Source: Entamoeba invadens IP1
Lineage: Eukaryota > Evosea > Mastigamoebida > Endamoebidae
NCBI RefSeq assembly: GCF_000330505.1
Contig: NW_004443506.1
Coordinates: 132,206 to 196,205 of the forward strand
Reading direction: 5' to 3'
Length of the DNA stretch: 64,000 bases
Shown here: piece by piece, positions 1-10,255 of the stretch
How the letters are laid out: each line of letters opens with the position of its first letter
Position numbering within the stretch: the stretch's first letter is position 1
Position numbers and translations under genes: made by a program
The notes under the pieces: model-generated
Databases searched by the model: none
Told to the model about the DNA's origin: nothing
The model's input: only the letters and a program-made list of their open reading frames with translations

Positions 1-860
1 TATACGTAAAAATAGCCTCATCATCAATCTTGGCATGAAGCACAATCTCCCGTTCATCTGCTGATAATTGGGGCCTTAACAATATTTTCTTCTTTTCCTC
101 TTTGTTCAGGTCTGTCTTTTTGACAAATTTGTCTTCTATAATATCTTGCAGACCTATTCGTGTGACACATTCAGAATCACAATCCGCGTCAGACGATGAT
201 ATTTCAAGGGGGTCACTCCTTCGGGTGCATTCAGTTAGAATTGTAGGTTCAAATGAACCTCCCCCTTATAAAGTTGGTAAAACTCGACCCATGCTTCAGC
301 CCATTTATTTAATTCTTTTAAACGAGAAAGCTTGTAACAATTTTTTCCAAAATTTTCACTTTTTTCTTCTTCTTTCAATTCTTTCAATGGTTCATTAATT
401 AAAAAAACTAAAGATAATAAACCAAAAAATCAAATAAAAAATTACAAAATTCACATCTTCTTTTTTGACTGATTCGATATCAAGCGTTAAAGAATATTTT
501 GACAACCCAGTTTCTTTAATAAGTTTGGTAAATTTGCCAATTTTAATTTTGGTGGCTTCTTCTTCATTTTTTTGGAACATTTGGCAAAGGGTTTTGGCTT
601 TAATTGCTGGACAACCATAAACCTCCGCCACAAACCTCTTACCGTTGTTCTTACATTGATTTGCTCTAAAAACAGGAATAGTACAATCTTTCGAAACTGT
701 CACTATTAACTCATATTTCCCAATTATTTCACATGAATCAACAAATTTATTTAAAATACACAAAAAATATTAAATGGTCTTGAGAAATTGATATCTTGTA
801 AGCCAATGGCTTTTCAAAATTAATTAACAACTTTTTTCTAACTCCTTTCTTCTTTCTTTT
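1..860 (-). pseudogene. Decayed protein-coding gene, cut by the left window edge
   Basis: Read on the minus strand, coding-like sequence runs from about 860 to position 1 but the frame breaks several times. The main open stretch (763 to about 440) encodes a lysine- and cysteine-containing segment of about 105 residues. It stops at a run of hydrophobic AT-rich codons that could be a failed or real short intron near 400-445. A second stretch follows (about 405-275), then a shift at a run of five G near 273-280, then a third acidic, lysine-rich stretch that is still open at position 1. A further 27-residue stretch precedes the first one, in another frame. No start codon or known family was recognised. 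A live gene with short introns cannot be excluded, but several shifts and the abutting transposon end at 890 favour a relic. Confidence 0.4.
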
Positions 861-889
861 AATTTTTTAACACGAAAATTTATCACTTC

Positions 890-2200
890 AGTAGTATTTA
901 TATTATGGCGATTCCGGGGACTTCTTCCCCACCTTAATCTCCGTAATATGTTTAGTTAATCAATTCCATCTTTACCATTATAAAATCAAAATTTCTAATC
1001 TTAAGATAAAATGTAGTTATTGGAATAACAACATCTAAGAAATAATGATTTCCTTACATATTAGTATCTCTATATATAAACATATTAATTTGTTTAGCAT
1101 CTTCATTGGTTGAACCGATATTTTTTTATTGTTGTATTTTTATGATCTTTTTAACAATTTCTTCATGTTTTTTTTGAATTTTGATATTACCCAATTTAGC
1201 TATCTCATCTATTAATTATTTTTTTCGATATTTACTAGTACAATAAATTATAAATAAATCTATAACATCTTTTAATAAATCTGTTTAAGATAAGAAATAT
1301 ATTAAACAATTCATTTTTATTTTTTTTATCATCAGTTGTATTCCGAATAATAATAGAAGTAAATGTTTAAGCTGTATATAAATATTTTGAGAAACATTCA
1401 AATTCTTCAGTATAATAATATGAAAAAATGATCCTCCATTAGTTTTATATTCTTTAATATATTCTTCTTCATAATCATATAATTTTATTACAACTTCTTC
1501 TACAAATAACAGTTTTGATACTTTTTTGCTTTTAAATACATCTTTTTTTCATTTTCAAAATTATCAATATTAACTAAACCTAAAGCATCATCAGAAATAG
1601 AATTTAAGAATTCATCAACATTTTCTTTATAACTAAATAAATAACTCGTCTTCAACTTTAATTAAATATGTTTTATGATTGGTGAGACTAAAATTGTTTT
1701 GATCTTGTTTATTAAGGCGTTTATAACTTTTTCTAAATTTATTGGATTTAAGAACTGAATAAGAATCTATTAAATTATTCATATTTTAAAGAACGATTTA
1801 ACTTTTAATTGTTTATTTAATTTATTTCTATTAGCTGAATATAAATCTCTATCATCTAAACCCATTAATATCATTTTTTTATTCTTTGTTATTAATTTTA
1901 GTAGATGCGGTTTTAATATTTCCATTCTTGATTTAATAACAATTTAAAATATTTTCTTTGGAATATTTCTTACAAAAGTTATTAAAAATTTAAACATATA
2001 GTTATCTTGGTTAGAGCTCATTTTAAAATAATGAAAAATATTTATTTTTTATAAAATAAATTAAAAAATAAAATGATTTTCATAGAGATTTTAATTGTTT
2101 TATTTTTTTATAGGAAGGGAAAGAATTAATCAACTCAAATATTATGGAGATTAAGGTGGGGAAGAAGTCTTATTGGAATCTGCATAATATATATACTACT
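890..2200. mobile_element. 1.3 kb element with imperfect ~60-base terminal inverted repeats
   Basis: The left end (890-949) and the right end (2139-2200, inverted) match over about 60 bases with a few substitutions and a two-base gap. The core GACTTCTTCCCCACC is identical in both. Both ends start AGTAGTAT at the outer edge. The inside is AT-rich and carries a decayed minus-strand ORF. No clear target-site duplication is visible. Termini that start with AG are a feature of Polinton/Maverick elements, which are known from E. invadens, but at this length and without recognisable polymerase or integrase this would be an internally deleted or non-autonomous copy. The class assignment is inference; the inverted repeat is seen directly. 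Confidence 0.75.
1320..2022 (-). pseudogene. Decayed ORF inside the 890-2200 element
   Basis: An ATG at 2022 opens a minus-strand frame starting MSSNQDNYMFKFLI that stops after 25 codons. Coding-like sequence continues in shifted frames through about 1320, with at least four stops or frameshifts. Pieced by eye, the product would be about 230 residues, rich in Lys, Asn, Ile and Asp. Codon choice is strongly AT-biased (AAA, GAA, ATA, TTA), unlike the host genes to the right, which freely use GTC, CTC and AAG. It resembles in composition the ORFs at 7783-10255. No family recognised. It is probably the dead cargo gene of the flanking inverted-repeat element. Confidence 0.45.
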
Positions 2201-2700
2201 CCCCGTTCATTAAATAAAAAAGTTTTTCTTTAAAACAGTTTTGTAAATTAAATTTATTAATAAATATATATTTAAAAAGATATCATAAATTAATTTTTTA
2301 ATTGTTTTTTAATCAAATGGATATTTTCAGTGCTGCTGTTATTAATAATATTTAATAAATTTAAAAACTAAATTATAATTATAGTTTTAAAATTTTAAAA
2401 CAAAATAATTAATGTGATATTATCCGTTTTAAATTAAAAAAATAATTATCGAATAAAGTATATTTTTTAATTATGATAATAAATGAATTTATGTTTATCC
2501 ATTTTTTTAAATAAAATATTGAAATCAATTGTTAAAATATATAATTATATATCACTATAATATTATACTAAACAATTATTTAAGTTGTGGTTTGATTGCA
2601 TTTTTGATATTATTGTTTAATTAACCTTTCTACTTATTTTTTTAAAAAAATTTAATTTAATTTATTTTTTATATTTTTATTAAAAAATAATTTTTAATTA
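2201..2700. other. AT-rich spacer
   Basis: Nothing coding or structured was recognised between the inverted-repeat element and the MITE. The sequence is mostly A/T runs. Confidence 0.5.
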
Positions 2701-2866
2701 CAATAAAACCTCCAAAGAGCGGGTTCTCTCAAGAGCGGACATTTTTTAGACTGAAACTAAAAATAGAGTTCTCTATCGTACGGTTTTTAAGGTTTGATTG
2801 GCTAAAAATGCCCGCTCTTTAGAGAACAAAATTACCACGCCCTACCGCTCTTGAGAGGTTTTACTG
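2701..2866. mobile_element. Tc1/mariner-like MITE
   Basis: A 166-base element is flanked by TA on both sides (2699-2700 and 2867-2868). The left terminus reads CAATAAAACCTCC..AGAGCGG. The inverted right terminus reads CAGTAAAACCTCTCAAGAGCGG. Inside, a second inverted pair (around 2725-2750 and 2793-2826) repeats the AGAGCGG core, so the whole unit can fold on itself. A TA duplication and CAGTAAAACCTC-type ends are typical of Tc1/mariner-derived miniature elements. It has no coding capacity and stands out by its GC content. Confidence 0.8.
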
Positions 2867-3109
2867 TATATATCTGCACAGACAAACATATAATTTATTT
2901 TATTATCTAACTTAATATTAAAATATTATGGTTTAAAATTAATAAAACTTTTTTGTATAATATTAATTATTTTAATTATACTATTAGTTTCAAATAGTTT
3001 TTGAGTCCGAAAATAGTTTTTTAATTTATTTATTAAACTATATAAAATAATATTTTTTTACTGTATATATTACAGTTAGTTCCACAATAATTACTTATTT
3101 TTCATAACA

Positions 3110-3360
3110 AATAGATTTGTACATTTGTTCAACCCAGTTTCAAAATAATTATTTTTTGTTGCACAATTTGCGTGATTGTTTCATAATTGGCAGCATTGTT
3201 GCATAATAATACTAGATGTTTCAGAACTATTTTTTTATCCTCAAATCAATATTTTATTGTTCCAAAACAAAGAGTTGTTTCATAATTATTATCTTTTGTT
3301 TTAAAATAATACATAATTATTGTATAATTGCATTGTATTGTTTCAAAACGAACATCAACA
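3110..3360. repeat. Degenerate tandem repeat, unit ~19-24 bases
   Basis: About eleven diverged copies of a unit resembling TTGTTTCATAATTATTATC follow one another. Each has a TTGTTNCA start and an AAT-rich tail, with variable spacing. Short reading frames through it are repeat-driven and not credible genes. It lies directly upstream of the decayed gene at 3503. Confidence 0.55.
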
Positions 3361-3502
3361 AAAATAACAAAAATAAATTTCAAATAATAAAAAAATATGA
3401 ACTTGAATTGCAGTGATGGTCATCGCTTCTTTTGAGTTCATCCACTGAGATGAAGTCAATGGATTTCTCAACCACGAAGATGTTTTTTTATTTAAAAAAG
3501 AA

Positions 3503-4850
3503 ATGAAATCGTTGGAACGTGTATTCAAAACAACAAAGAGTGTCAACTCATTGAAAAACGACACTGTGCCTTCAAATATCCAAATTGGAAATGAAAGTGC
3601 TTTTGACCTAATCCAACATTTAAAAGTATCATTTACACAGTTGCTCTTCAATGAATTGTTTAAAATTGTAGAGAAGTTCAAGCGTAAAAGGTGCCTTGGT
3701 ATCTTCCCAGTGGAATAGCAATTCAAATAAAAACCTTACTCACTTCAATAACAGCTGCCATTGTAACTTGTCCAAGTAAAACCAAAAAATATGAGGACTT
3801 TATTTTTGGTGTTGTTTGTAATGGGTGCAGCATAGAAGAAACTTCGCTGTTTACAGAACAACAGTTGACTAATCTAACAAACAACATACACATCAATATA
3901 ACAAAAAATTTAGTAGAAAGTCTGAATTCGATAGTAAGGTTGTTGGAACATGAAGAATGTGTATTTAAGTCAATTGAAAAAGAAGAAGAGGACGACATGA
4001 TTAAGATCATTATAGAAAACTGTTTGTCTGGACCAGGTTATGGTGATTTGTTGATTAAAAAGGAAAAAGCATCTTGGGGTCTACAATTTCAAACAAGTTG
4101 ATAACCATTCTCAAGTCAATCAACAAAGCACTTGACCTAGTTACAATAATCAATTCTTTTGATAGAGCGGGAATTGTATCGCGTTTAACTGAGGATGGTC
4201 AATATTATGCATACGTGGATCTGAAAGAATCCAAGAGGATGTTTGAGGAAATACCAACAATTAAAACTCTTGGTGGATAGGATAATTTAATTGTTGTAAC
4301 CGAACAATCAAAAATGAAAAACAAGGTCAAAGTGGTGCCATTAAAACACCTAAAGAGCTCAAAAACTAAAGATTGTTGTTGATACAATAACATGTCATGA
4401 ACAACATGTCACTTATAGTAATAATGTCGTTTTGACACAACAAGTTTTTACAGATACATCTTTGACAATATCTGATACCAACAGTTTTGTTGGAGAAAAC
4501 GTGTCATTACCAATGGAAACTGAAGAATTTTTAAAAATAGATACATCAGACTATCCAAGTGAAAGAAAAAACCGATTGATAGATACGCTATCCAAACTAT
4601 TTATCAAAAAGGTGGTGATAATTCACATTTGAAAAACAACTTTCCTCCCAATTCTTTTCACTGTGATCAAACATTTTTGAAAATTGAAAATCAAATGTCC
4701 AAACTGGTATCTAAAACACCACCATTACACCAGACGATGATGCGGTCGTTAATTAATAAAGGAAAAACATCTGTTTCTTCTCCTAATAGCCATTCCATGT
4801 TTTTTAATAAATTTAGACTTCAAGAATGAACTCGCATCAAAGCAAAAAGG
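3503..4850 (+). pseudogene. Multiply frameshifted gene of unknown family
   Basis: Five successive open stretches (3503-3718, 3691-4101, 4074-4280, 4432-4632, 4629-4829) lie end to end on the plus strand in different frames. The joins look like small indels, and one in-frame TAG at 4278-4280 is followed by more coding-like sequence. Together they would cover about 440 codons. The first part is mixed charged/hydrophobic, the middle has an acidic EKEEEDD stretch, and the end is Ser/Thr-rich. Low-complexity explanations do not fit, because sense composition is kept across each break. No known domain recognised. It may be a dead cargo gene of a mobile element, as it sits among several. Confidence 0.5.
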
Positions 4851-5689
4851 CATAAACCTTTTAAGTGATAAATTACTTGATTGAGATTTTTAACAAGAAG
4901 AGATCCGTTACGATCTCGATCAATGTTAAGATGTTTCTTATTTATAATTTTATCTTTTATATCGACTAATTTACATGTTTAATCTGACTATTTTAAATAG
5001 GAAGTTATTTTTTGATTTTTACAAATATTTTAATTTTATTGGTCATATTTATATTTTTTAACTTAAAACTAAACCAATTTTTTGTTATTTATTTTCGTTA
5101 TTGTTTTCCTTGCATTGGGTTTTTTACTGTGCATTGGGTTTATTCTTTTTATTGTAATTTAATTATTTTTTCTTTATTTAATTTGAATAAAAATAAGTTA
5201 AAATAATTATATAAACCAATCCAAATGTTTGGTGTTTTTTTGTGATTTACTTATTGCTTATTATTATAAAATGAAAGTCATATTATGTCCACCATTTTTT
5301 TGAATTTATATTGATGTTTCATTTTCTCAAATATAACAATTATTTTTAAATTACATGAATAATGACGTGAGACCTAATGAATAATATTGCTATTAATTTA
5401 AAACAATTATCATTTGAATTAAAAAATTGGAATATGTTTATAATTTTTTGATAATAATTGTCTTTTTTGTATGTTTTGTTAAAAACACCTTTTAGTATAT
5501 AACCGTTTTAATACCAGAAATATGATTGTTATAACACGTATACAAATGAATAAAAACTCAAATCCTTAAACTAAAAGTAATTATAAATAAAACATAATTT
5601 AGTTTTAATATTATAGTTTGTTAGTTCTGATTTGATGTAACATTTATAATATATAAAAAGTTTGTACGTTTTATTTTTGTATATTAAAT
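4851..5689. other. AT-rich spacer
   Basis: No gene or repeat recognised. Short frames here have no family resemblance and are dominated by Phe/Ile/Leu from A/T runs. Confidence 0.5.
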
Positions 5690-5734
5690 TCGACCAGAAA
5701 ATTGTCGTACACCAGAAAATACTCGTACACTTCC
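5690..5734 (+). repeat. Left terminal inverted repeat with two 18-base iterons
   Basis: 45 bases, identical to the reverse complement of 7739-7783. It contains the two 18-mers that differ at only a few central bases. Confidence 0.9.
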
Positions 5735-7738
5735 TAAAATAGATTTGTGTACATAAATTACATTTTTAAAGAAAAGTTAATAAAAATTTCTTTGTACTTT
5801 TCTCGATATAAGAAACAATTCGAAGCTGATTTCAAATCAAAAACATTGAACTTTTATTGAAATGTATAAAAAGATTCAAATTGTTTAGAGAATAAAACAT
5901 TTAATAAACCATTTATTAGCCATTCATAAACTATTAAATTACAAATCATTTGTTTATTCCAAAATATAAATAGTGTAATCAACGAAAAAACGATAAATGT
6001 ACTATATTCAATAATAAAATTTTAATACATTATTATAAAACAATTTGAAATAATAATGTTAATTTAAAAATGTTGTATTAAATTTAATAGTATATAAAAT
6101 TATTTTATAATATATTCGAACTACACTGGTATTTTTTTATTTATTAACATGTAAATTAATGATTTTAATATGATATTATTAATAGTATTATTTACATAAA
6201 ATTTAGATAACCACAATTTTTTAACAAATTTTAACAATCTTGTCATTATAGAAATCATTAATTATAATTATTACATTATGAAAACAATCCAAGTTAAACC
6301 AAACCCACCTCATGAACATTTCAATTACGTTTTATGTATTCCTCTATCTTTTGAATTGAATGTATATTTTAATTTATAATTATGGGGTTGTGTTGAATGT
6401 TAATAATAAATAGCTTTAATATAACAATTAAACTATTCTTTTAAATGTTAAATTTTTACAAAAAAAACATTAATTATATACTATAATTGTTTAATAAATA
6501 TTACTATTGTTGTTTTCAAAAAAAAACATCACCTGTTTTATATTTATGTATAATATAGTTATTAATAATCAGAAAAGCTATATTCATTTACTATATTGTT
6601 GATATTTTTGGTCGGATCAAACATTTTTTCGATGTCTTCTCGTGTATTTTTCAATGTTAAAAGCCAAGAAAACACTTATATAATGCATTCGATGTTCTCA
6701 TTTATTGAGTTAATGTCATGTTTATAATTTAATTGATGTTATCAAAAACAATAAAAGTTGGTCATTTTAAAAGTAACCCAGTTCTTATTAAAATTTTTTA
6801 TCAAATAATTTGTTATATGTTTATGATTTGTATTTAACCATCGGTTTTAAAATCACAATTGTGTATAAGCAAGATTATTTAAACAGTGAAAATGTTCATT
6901 TGATAATCATAAAGAAATGGTTTTAACTTTGTTATAAGTTGTTTAAAATTTTTGTGTTTTATCAAGTTTTGTTTTATGACGACTTGAATAATGATACAAA
7001 AATATACTTTAGCTACAGTACAATTTCGGGTTTTATGCTTTAAAATATGTTTTTATTGTCACTGATAAGTGCTTGTTTTTTCTTAATATTTTACAAAAAA
7101 CATAAATGATAAAAAATACGGTTCATATCAGCTTTGCACGTCTATCGTTATAGTTTAGTCCTTGAACAAACAATTTTCAGGACAGTTTTTTGAATGTGTT
7201 GATATTGAAATATTTTCATATTATTTACTTTCGATAAAAACATCAAAAAACGAACTTTGAAAAAAATATCAAGTTCATACTTCAAAATTATGATTATGTG
7301 GTTTAAATAATTAAGTGCCACATTAGTGATGCTAAAAATTTGTTTCTTGATGAGTCACCGTTGTTCATTTAAGATATGAAAGTTGAGTTGAGTAGATATG
7401 GTGGTATCAATGGTGTTCTATTTTTATGAACTTTGTTTAAAAAACACATTTCAAAAATATTAGACATTGTTGTAAACTATTCAAACTATACCAAACTATA
7501 CTTGCCAATAACAATAATTACATAATAACAAAAAAACAATTTATAAAAAATGATAATCTTAACAACATATAAATTTTCAAAGAATTTAATTTCGTAAAAA
7601 AGAACAAAAAATACATCAAAATGATTTAAAGCATCATTGGAAGAAAAAAGATCAAAAAAGAATCAGTTTATAAAATCAAAGTGAAAAATGAAATTTCTTT
7701 GAGTAAAATTATTTTTTAAAAAAATAAATTTTATTTTT

Positions 7739-7783
7739 GGAAGTGTACGAGTATTTTCTGGTGTACGACAATTTTCTGGTCGA
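7739..7783 (-). repeat. Right terminal inverted repeat
   Basis: Reverse complement of 5690-5734 with no mismatch seen. The truncated ORF reads directly out of its outer edge. Confidence 0.9.
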
Positions 7784-8649
7784 CTTTAGATAAAGATGAT
7801 AAAGAAGTTAGTATACAACAAGATAGTTATATTAGAGTAATAACAAATAATAAAGATTTAGAAACATATGTTACATCTGGTTCCGATAAATTACATACAG
7901 CTACTTATAAAAACGATGCTTTTATTAAACAACCAGAAGAAGTTGGATTATTACCAAACAAGACTTTTAAATTTAAATTATCCAAGAAAACCATATCTCT
8001 AATTAAAACAACTAATTATACAACAGTATTTAAAGAATTTAATATGGAATTGCTTAATTATCCAGACGATAACTTAACTATAAGAACAATTAATAAAGAA
8101 ATTAAAGAACAAGAATTAATTAAAGCTTTTAATATTGTTAATAAAGATAAAATAGAAGAATTACAAGCTAAAAATAAACAAATAGAAGAAGAGATAGAAC
8201 AAAGTAAATATATGGAAATGTGTAGAAACAAATTATATGGTATTCTTAAGAACTGTAAAGCATTTTCTAAAAAAATTATAGAATTAGAAGATAACACAAC
8301 ATTATATGTTTATGGATTTAAAGAAACAAAAACTAGATTTGGAGATACTCTTTTATTAGCTTGTTCTAAAGATCCTATTATAACAGAAGAAACAGAATTA
8401 TATTTATATTGGTCTACTACTAATTTAACAACATATTTAAATAGAGGCCAAAATTATTATAAGAAATTAGATATTTATGGAATTATAGCAAGAGATTCTA
8501 TTAGTGGTAACCCAATATTAACAATATGTAAAACTAATATATTTACATCTTCTTCGAAAAATAAATGTGCAAAAGTAGAAATAGTAGAAGCTAAAACCAA
8601 TAAAACAGAACAAATACAAGAAACATTAAATAGTTTAATATTAAAATAA
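7783..8649 (+). CDS. 5'-truncated virus-like ORF, ~288 codons
   Basis: The frame is open from the transposon edge at 7783 to a TAA at 8649. The first ATG is only at 8044, but coding composition is continuous upstream of it, so the N-terminus was probably lost when the neighbouring element inserted or rearranged. The product is Lys/Asn/Ile/Glu-rich. A coiled-coil-like segment (KIEELQAKNKQIEEEIEQ) is followed by a beta-rich part with YVYGFKETKTRFGDTLLL. Codon use is extremely AT-biased (AGA, AAA, GAA, TTA), unlike the host genes further right. No family was recognised; it resembles genes of large DNA viruses or Polinton-like elements in style only. The next frame begins by overlapping its stop. 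Confidence 0.55.
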   Translation, partial: TLDKDDKEVSIQQDSYIRVITNNKDLETYVTSGSDKLHTATYKNDAFIKQPEEVGLLPNKTFKFKLSKKTISLIKTTNYTTVFKEFNMELLNYPDDNLTIRTINKEIKEQELIKAFNIVNKDKIEELQAKNKQIEEEIEQSKYMEMCRNKLYGILKNCKAFSKKIIELEDNTTLYVYGFKETKTRFGDTLLLACSKDPIITEETELYLYWSTTNLTTYLNRGQNYYKKLDIYGIIARDSISGNPILTICKTNIFTSSSKNKCAKVEIVEAKTNKTEQIQETLNSLILK

Positions 8650-8927
8650 TTACCTTATCTAACATTAAAAGATTCAAAAAATTAGACGAAGAAGTTAACG
8701 AAGGAGATAATATTAATATAGTTGGATATAAATTATTAAAGAATAGTGGATTTATTAAAGCAAAAATAACAACTAAAGATGGAATTACTAAAGAAGATAA
8801 TTATTCTATATCTTATTGGTTAAAATTAATTGTAGAAGATAAAGTTAAAAATAAAATTGCTTTTAATGTTATAAGTGGTCCTTTTAAAACCAAACCATCT
8901 AAACATAAAGCAAGATTATATAAATAA
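8646..8927 (+). CDS. Overlapping downstream frame, ~93 codons, no ATG
   Basis: A frame that overlaps the stop of the preceding ORF continues for about 90 codons to TAA at 8925-8927. It encodes a Lys-rich, beta-like segment including NINIVGYKLLKNSGFIKAK and ISYWLKLIVED, which loosely echoes the YGF..YW pattern of the upstream ORF. There is no ATG at its start. It is either the C-terminus of the same gene after a frameshift (mutation or slippage) or a decayed second gene. It ends convergently with the minus-strand ORF at 8916-9134. No family recognised. Confidence 0.4.
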   Translation: MITLSNIKRFKKLDEEVNEGDNINIVGYKLLKNSGFIKAKITTKDGITKEDNYSISYWLKLIVEDKVKNKIAFNVISGPFKTKPSKHKARLYK

Positions 8928-9134
8928 AACACTTGTTAATAACATTTTTATAAATTTTTTATTAAGATAATTGTAATAAAGGGTTTTATATTTTTGTAAA
9001 AACATTGTTGGAAAAGTATAAGAATATTTTCCTTCTTTTGTGGAAAAATTATATGTTTTGTTTCTTAATGTTTTAATTGTAATATTAACTTCTATGTTTT
9101 CAATTTCTAAACTATTATAAAAAATTTTAACCAT
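8916..9134 (-). CDS. Small virus-like ORF, 72 aa
   Basis: The ATG at 9132-9134 opens a 72-residue protein starting MVKIFYNSLEIENIEVNIT, rich in Lys, Tyr, Asn and Ile, with no membrane segment or recognised domain. It overlaps the end of the plus-strand frame tail-to-tail by about 12 bases. Dense, alternating gene packing like this is unlike the host spacers around it. The frame stays open a few codons upstream of the ATG, but only with non-ATG starts. Confidence 0.4.
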   Translation of the reverse strand: MVKIFYNSLEIENIEVNITIKTLRNKTYNFSTKEGKYSYTFPTMFLQKYKTLYYNYLNKKFIKMLLTSVLFI

Positions 9135-9290
9135 TTTAAGGAAATAAAAATTTAAATAAAATAATCCCAAACAATCTGGTATAATATAAGATATAGATTA
9201 ACATGTATTAACATAATTTACCCACATAAGACACATAAATGGTATACATAATTCCTAATATGGTATTTTTAGTATTTTTATATTTATAAA

Positions 9291-10007
9291 ATGGACCTTA
9301 TAAACAATTTTTTATCTAAAAGTAAATCTACGTCTCCGATGGAGACTAAAAATATATCTGCATCTTCGATGCCACTACGTGTTACACATCCTACGGACCT
9401 GCGGTCCTCAGATCCGAAGGATCGTAAGGATAACTTCGTCGCGGACCTTCGGTCTAACGATAGTATAAAGACAGTTACCAAAGATAAAGGAAACAAAACA
9501 GATTATATACAAATTATTAAAAATATAACAAAGGATTATAATTTAGAAAAAATAGAAGATTTAAAACAATGTATTAAAGAAATACACAGATATATCTATA
9601 ATAATCCAGATGTAAAGAAATTAGATACAAAAGATTTAAATGCAAATATTTATATTAAAGGATATGTATTTTGTAAAATTAAAGGAAAACAAGAATTAGT
9701 TAAGAAAAGAGTTAGAATTGGAGAAAAGAGATTAAACGAAGAAATGGATAAAAATACAGAAGAAATACAAAACTATGTTTCTAAAAAGCAAAATTCTATA
9801 AATTTAAAAATAGAAGAAATAGAAAATAGAATAAATACACTTAACGATAAATTGGATGTAATAATAAAGAATGTAAAAAGGATAGACAACAATTGTAAAA
9901 ATACAATAGCAGATATGTTAATACCCGTTATGCGATATTGTTTATCTACAAATAAATTAGATTTAGATTATGTATTAAATATAGTTAAAGAATTGGATTC
10001 GAAATAA
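9291..10007 (+). CDS. Virus-like protein, 238 aa, with an N-terminal hairpin-encoded insert
   Basis: A complete ORF from ATG 9291 to TAA. Residues about 1-60 are low-complexity Ser/Asp/Arg-rich and are encoded by a run of small GC-rich palindromes (9332-9454) inserted in frame in an otherwise AT-rich gene. Residues about 62-150 form a KTDYIQIIKNITKDYNLEK-type globular segment with IYIKGYVFCKIKGK. Residues about 150-215 are a predicted coiled coil (EEIENRINTLNDKLDVIIK), followed by a helical tail. This could suit a structural or DNA-associated protein, but the function is unknown. Codon use matches its neighbours and not the host genes. Confidence 0.6.
   Translation: MDLINNFLSKSKSTSPMETKNISASSMPLRVTHPTDLRSSDPKDRKDNFVADLRSNDSIKTVTKDKGNKTDYIQIIKNITKDYNLEKIEDLKQCIKEIHRYIYNNPDVKKLDTKDLNANIYIKGYVFCKIKGKQELVKKRVRIGEKRLNEEMDKNTEEIQNYVSKKQNSINLKIEEIENRINTLNDKLDVIIKNVKRIDNNCKNTIADMLIPVMRYCLSTNKLDLDYVLNIVKELDSK
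9332..9454. repeat. Cluster of five GC-rich mini-palindromes inside an ORF
   Basis: Five perfect stem-(3-base)-stem units occur in 123 bases: GTCTCC-gat-GGAGAC (9332-9346), GCATC-ttc-GATGC (9360-9372), GGACC-tgc-GGTCC (9395-9407), GATCC-gaa-GGATC (9411-9423) and GACC-ttc-GGTC (9444-9454). They are read through in frame by the 238-aa ORF. This local GC enrichment is absent from the rest of the gene. Confidence 0.8.
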
Positions 10008-10021
10008 AGATAATATTTTTA

Positions 10022-10255
10022 TTAAAATCTAAGACGACAAAAAGAAACCCATATTTGGGTTTTTGTTAGTAAAGTAGCAAAGAGGTAGTTCGCAAAGAGT
10101 AGTTTAAACCTCCTATTAAGAGCGTTGTCCTTAATTTGAAATAACTCTTTAGATTCAACTCTATAGTATAAATCAACTTCGTGATTATTTAATTCTGTAA
10201 TATGAACACATTTCTTTTTAATAGTTTCAATAATACGTTCCATGGTAGTTGTCAT
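10022..10255 (-). CDS. Small virus-like ORF, 77 aa
   Basis: The ATG at 10255 opens a 77-residue protein (MTTTMERIIETIKKKCVHI...). It is convergent with the 238-aa ORF, 14 bases away. Basic and hydrophobic residues alternate, with no predicted signal peptide. No family recognised. Tight convergent packing and AT-rich codons link it to the cluster that begins at 7783. Confidence 0.45.
   Translation of the reverse strand: MTTTMERIIETIKKKCVHITELNNHEVDLYYRVESKELFQIKDNALNRRFKLLFANYLFATLLTKTQIWVSFCRLRF

Larger units (their letters stand above)
5690..7783. mobile_element. 2.1 kb DNA element with perfect 45-base terminal inverted repeats
   Basis: The left end (5690-5734) and the right end (7739-7783, inverted) are identical over 45 bases by eye, starting TCGACCAGAAAATTGTCG. 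Each repeat contains two tandem 18-base copies, CCAGAAAATTGTCGTACA and CCAGAAAATACTCGTACA, which look like paired transposase-binding sites. The 2.0 kb interior is AT-rich and holds no credible ORF, so this is a non-autonomous element. Identical ends suggest recent activity or amplification. No target-site duplication is obvious. The right flank is coding (the ORF ending at 8649) while the left flank is not, which suggests a rearrangement or deletion at the insertion site. Confidence 0.85.

Noticed and set aside
5690..7783. CRISPR-like or plasmid-origin interpretation of the repeated 18-mers
   Set aside because: There are only two copies per end in inverted arrangement at the element termini, which fits transposase sites better.
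160..9395. Short similarity between the minus strand near 160-190 and the minus strand near 9369-9395 (TGTGT-ACACG...AAGAT)
   Set aside because: About 19 of 27 bases match, too weak to claim a shared element without a wider alignment.
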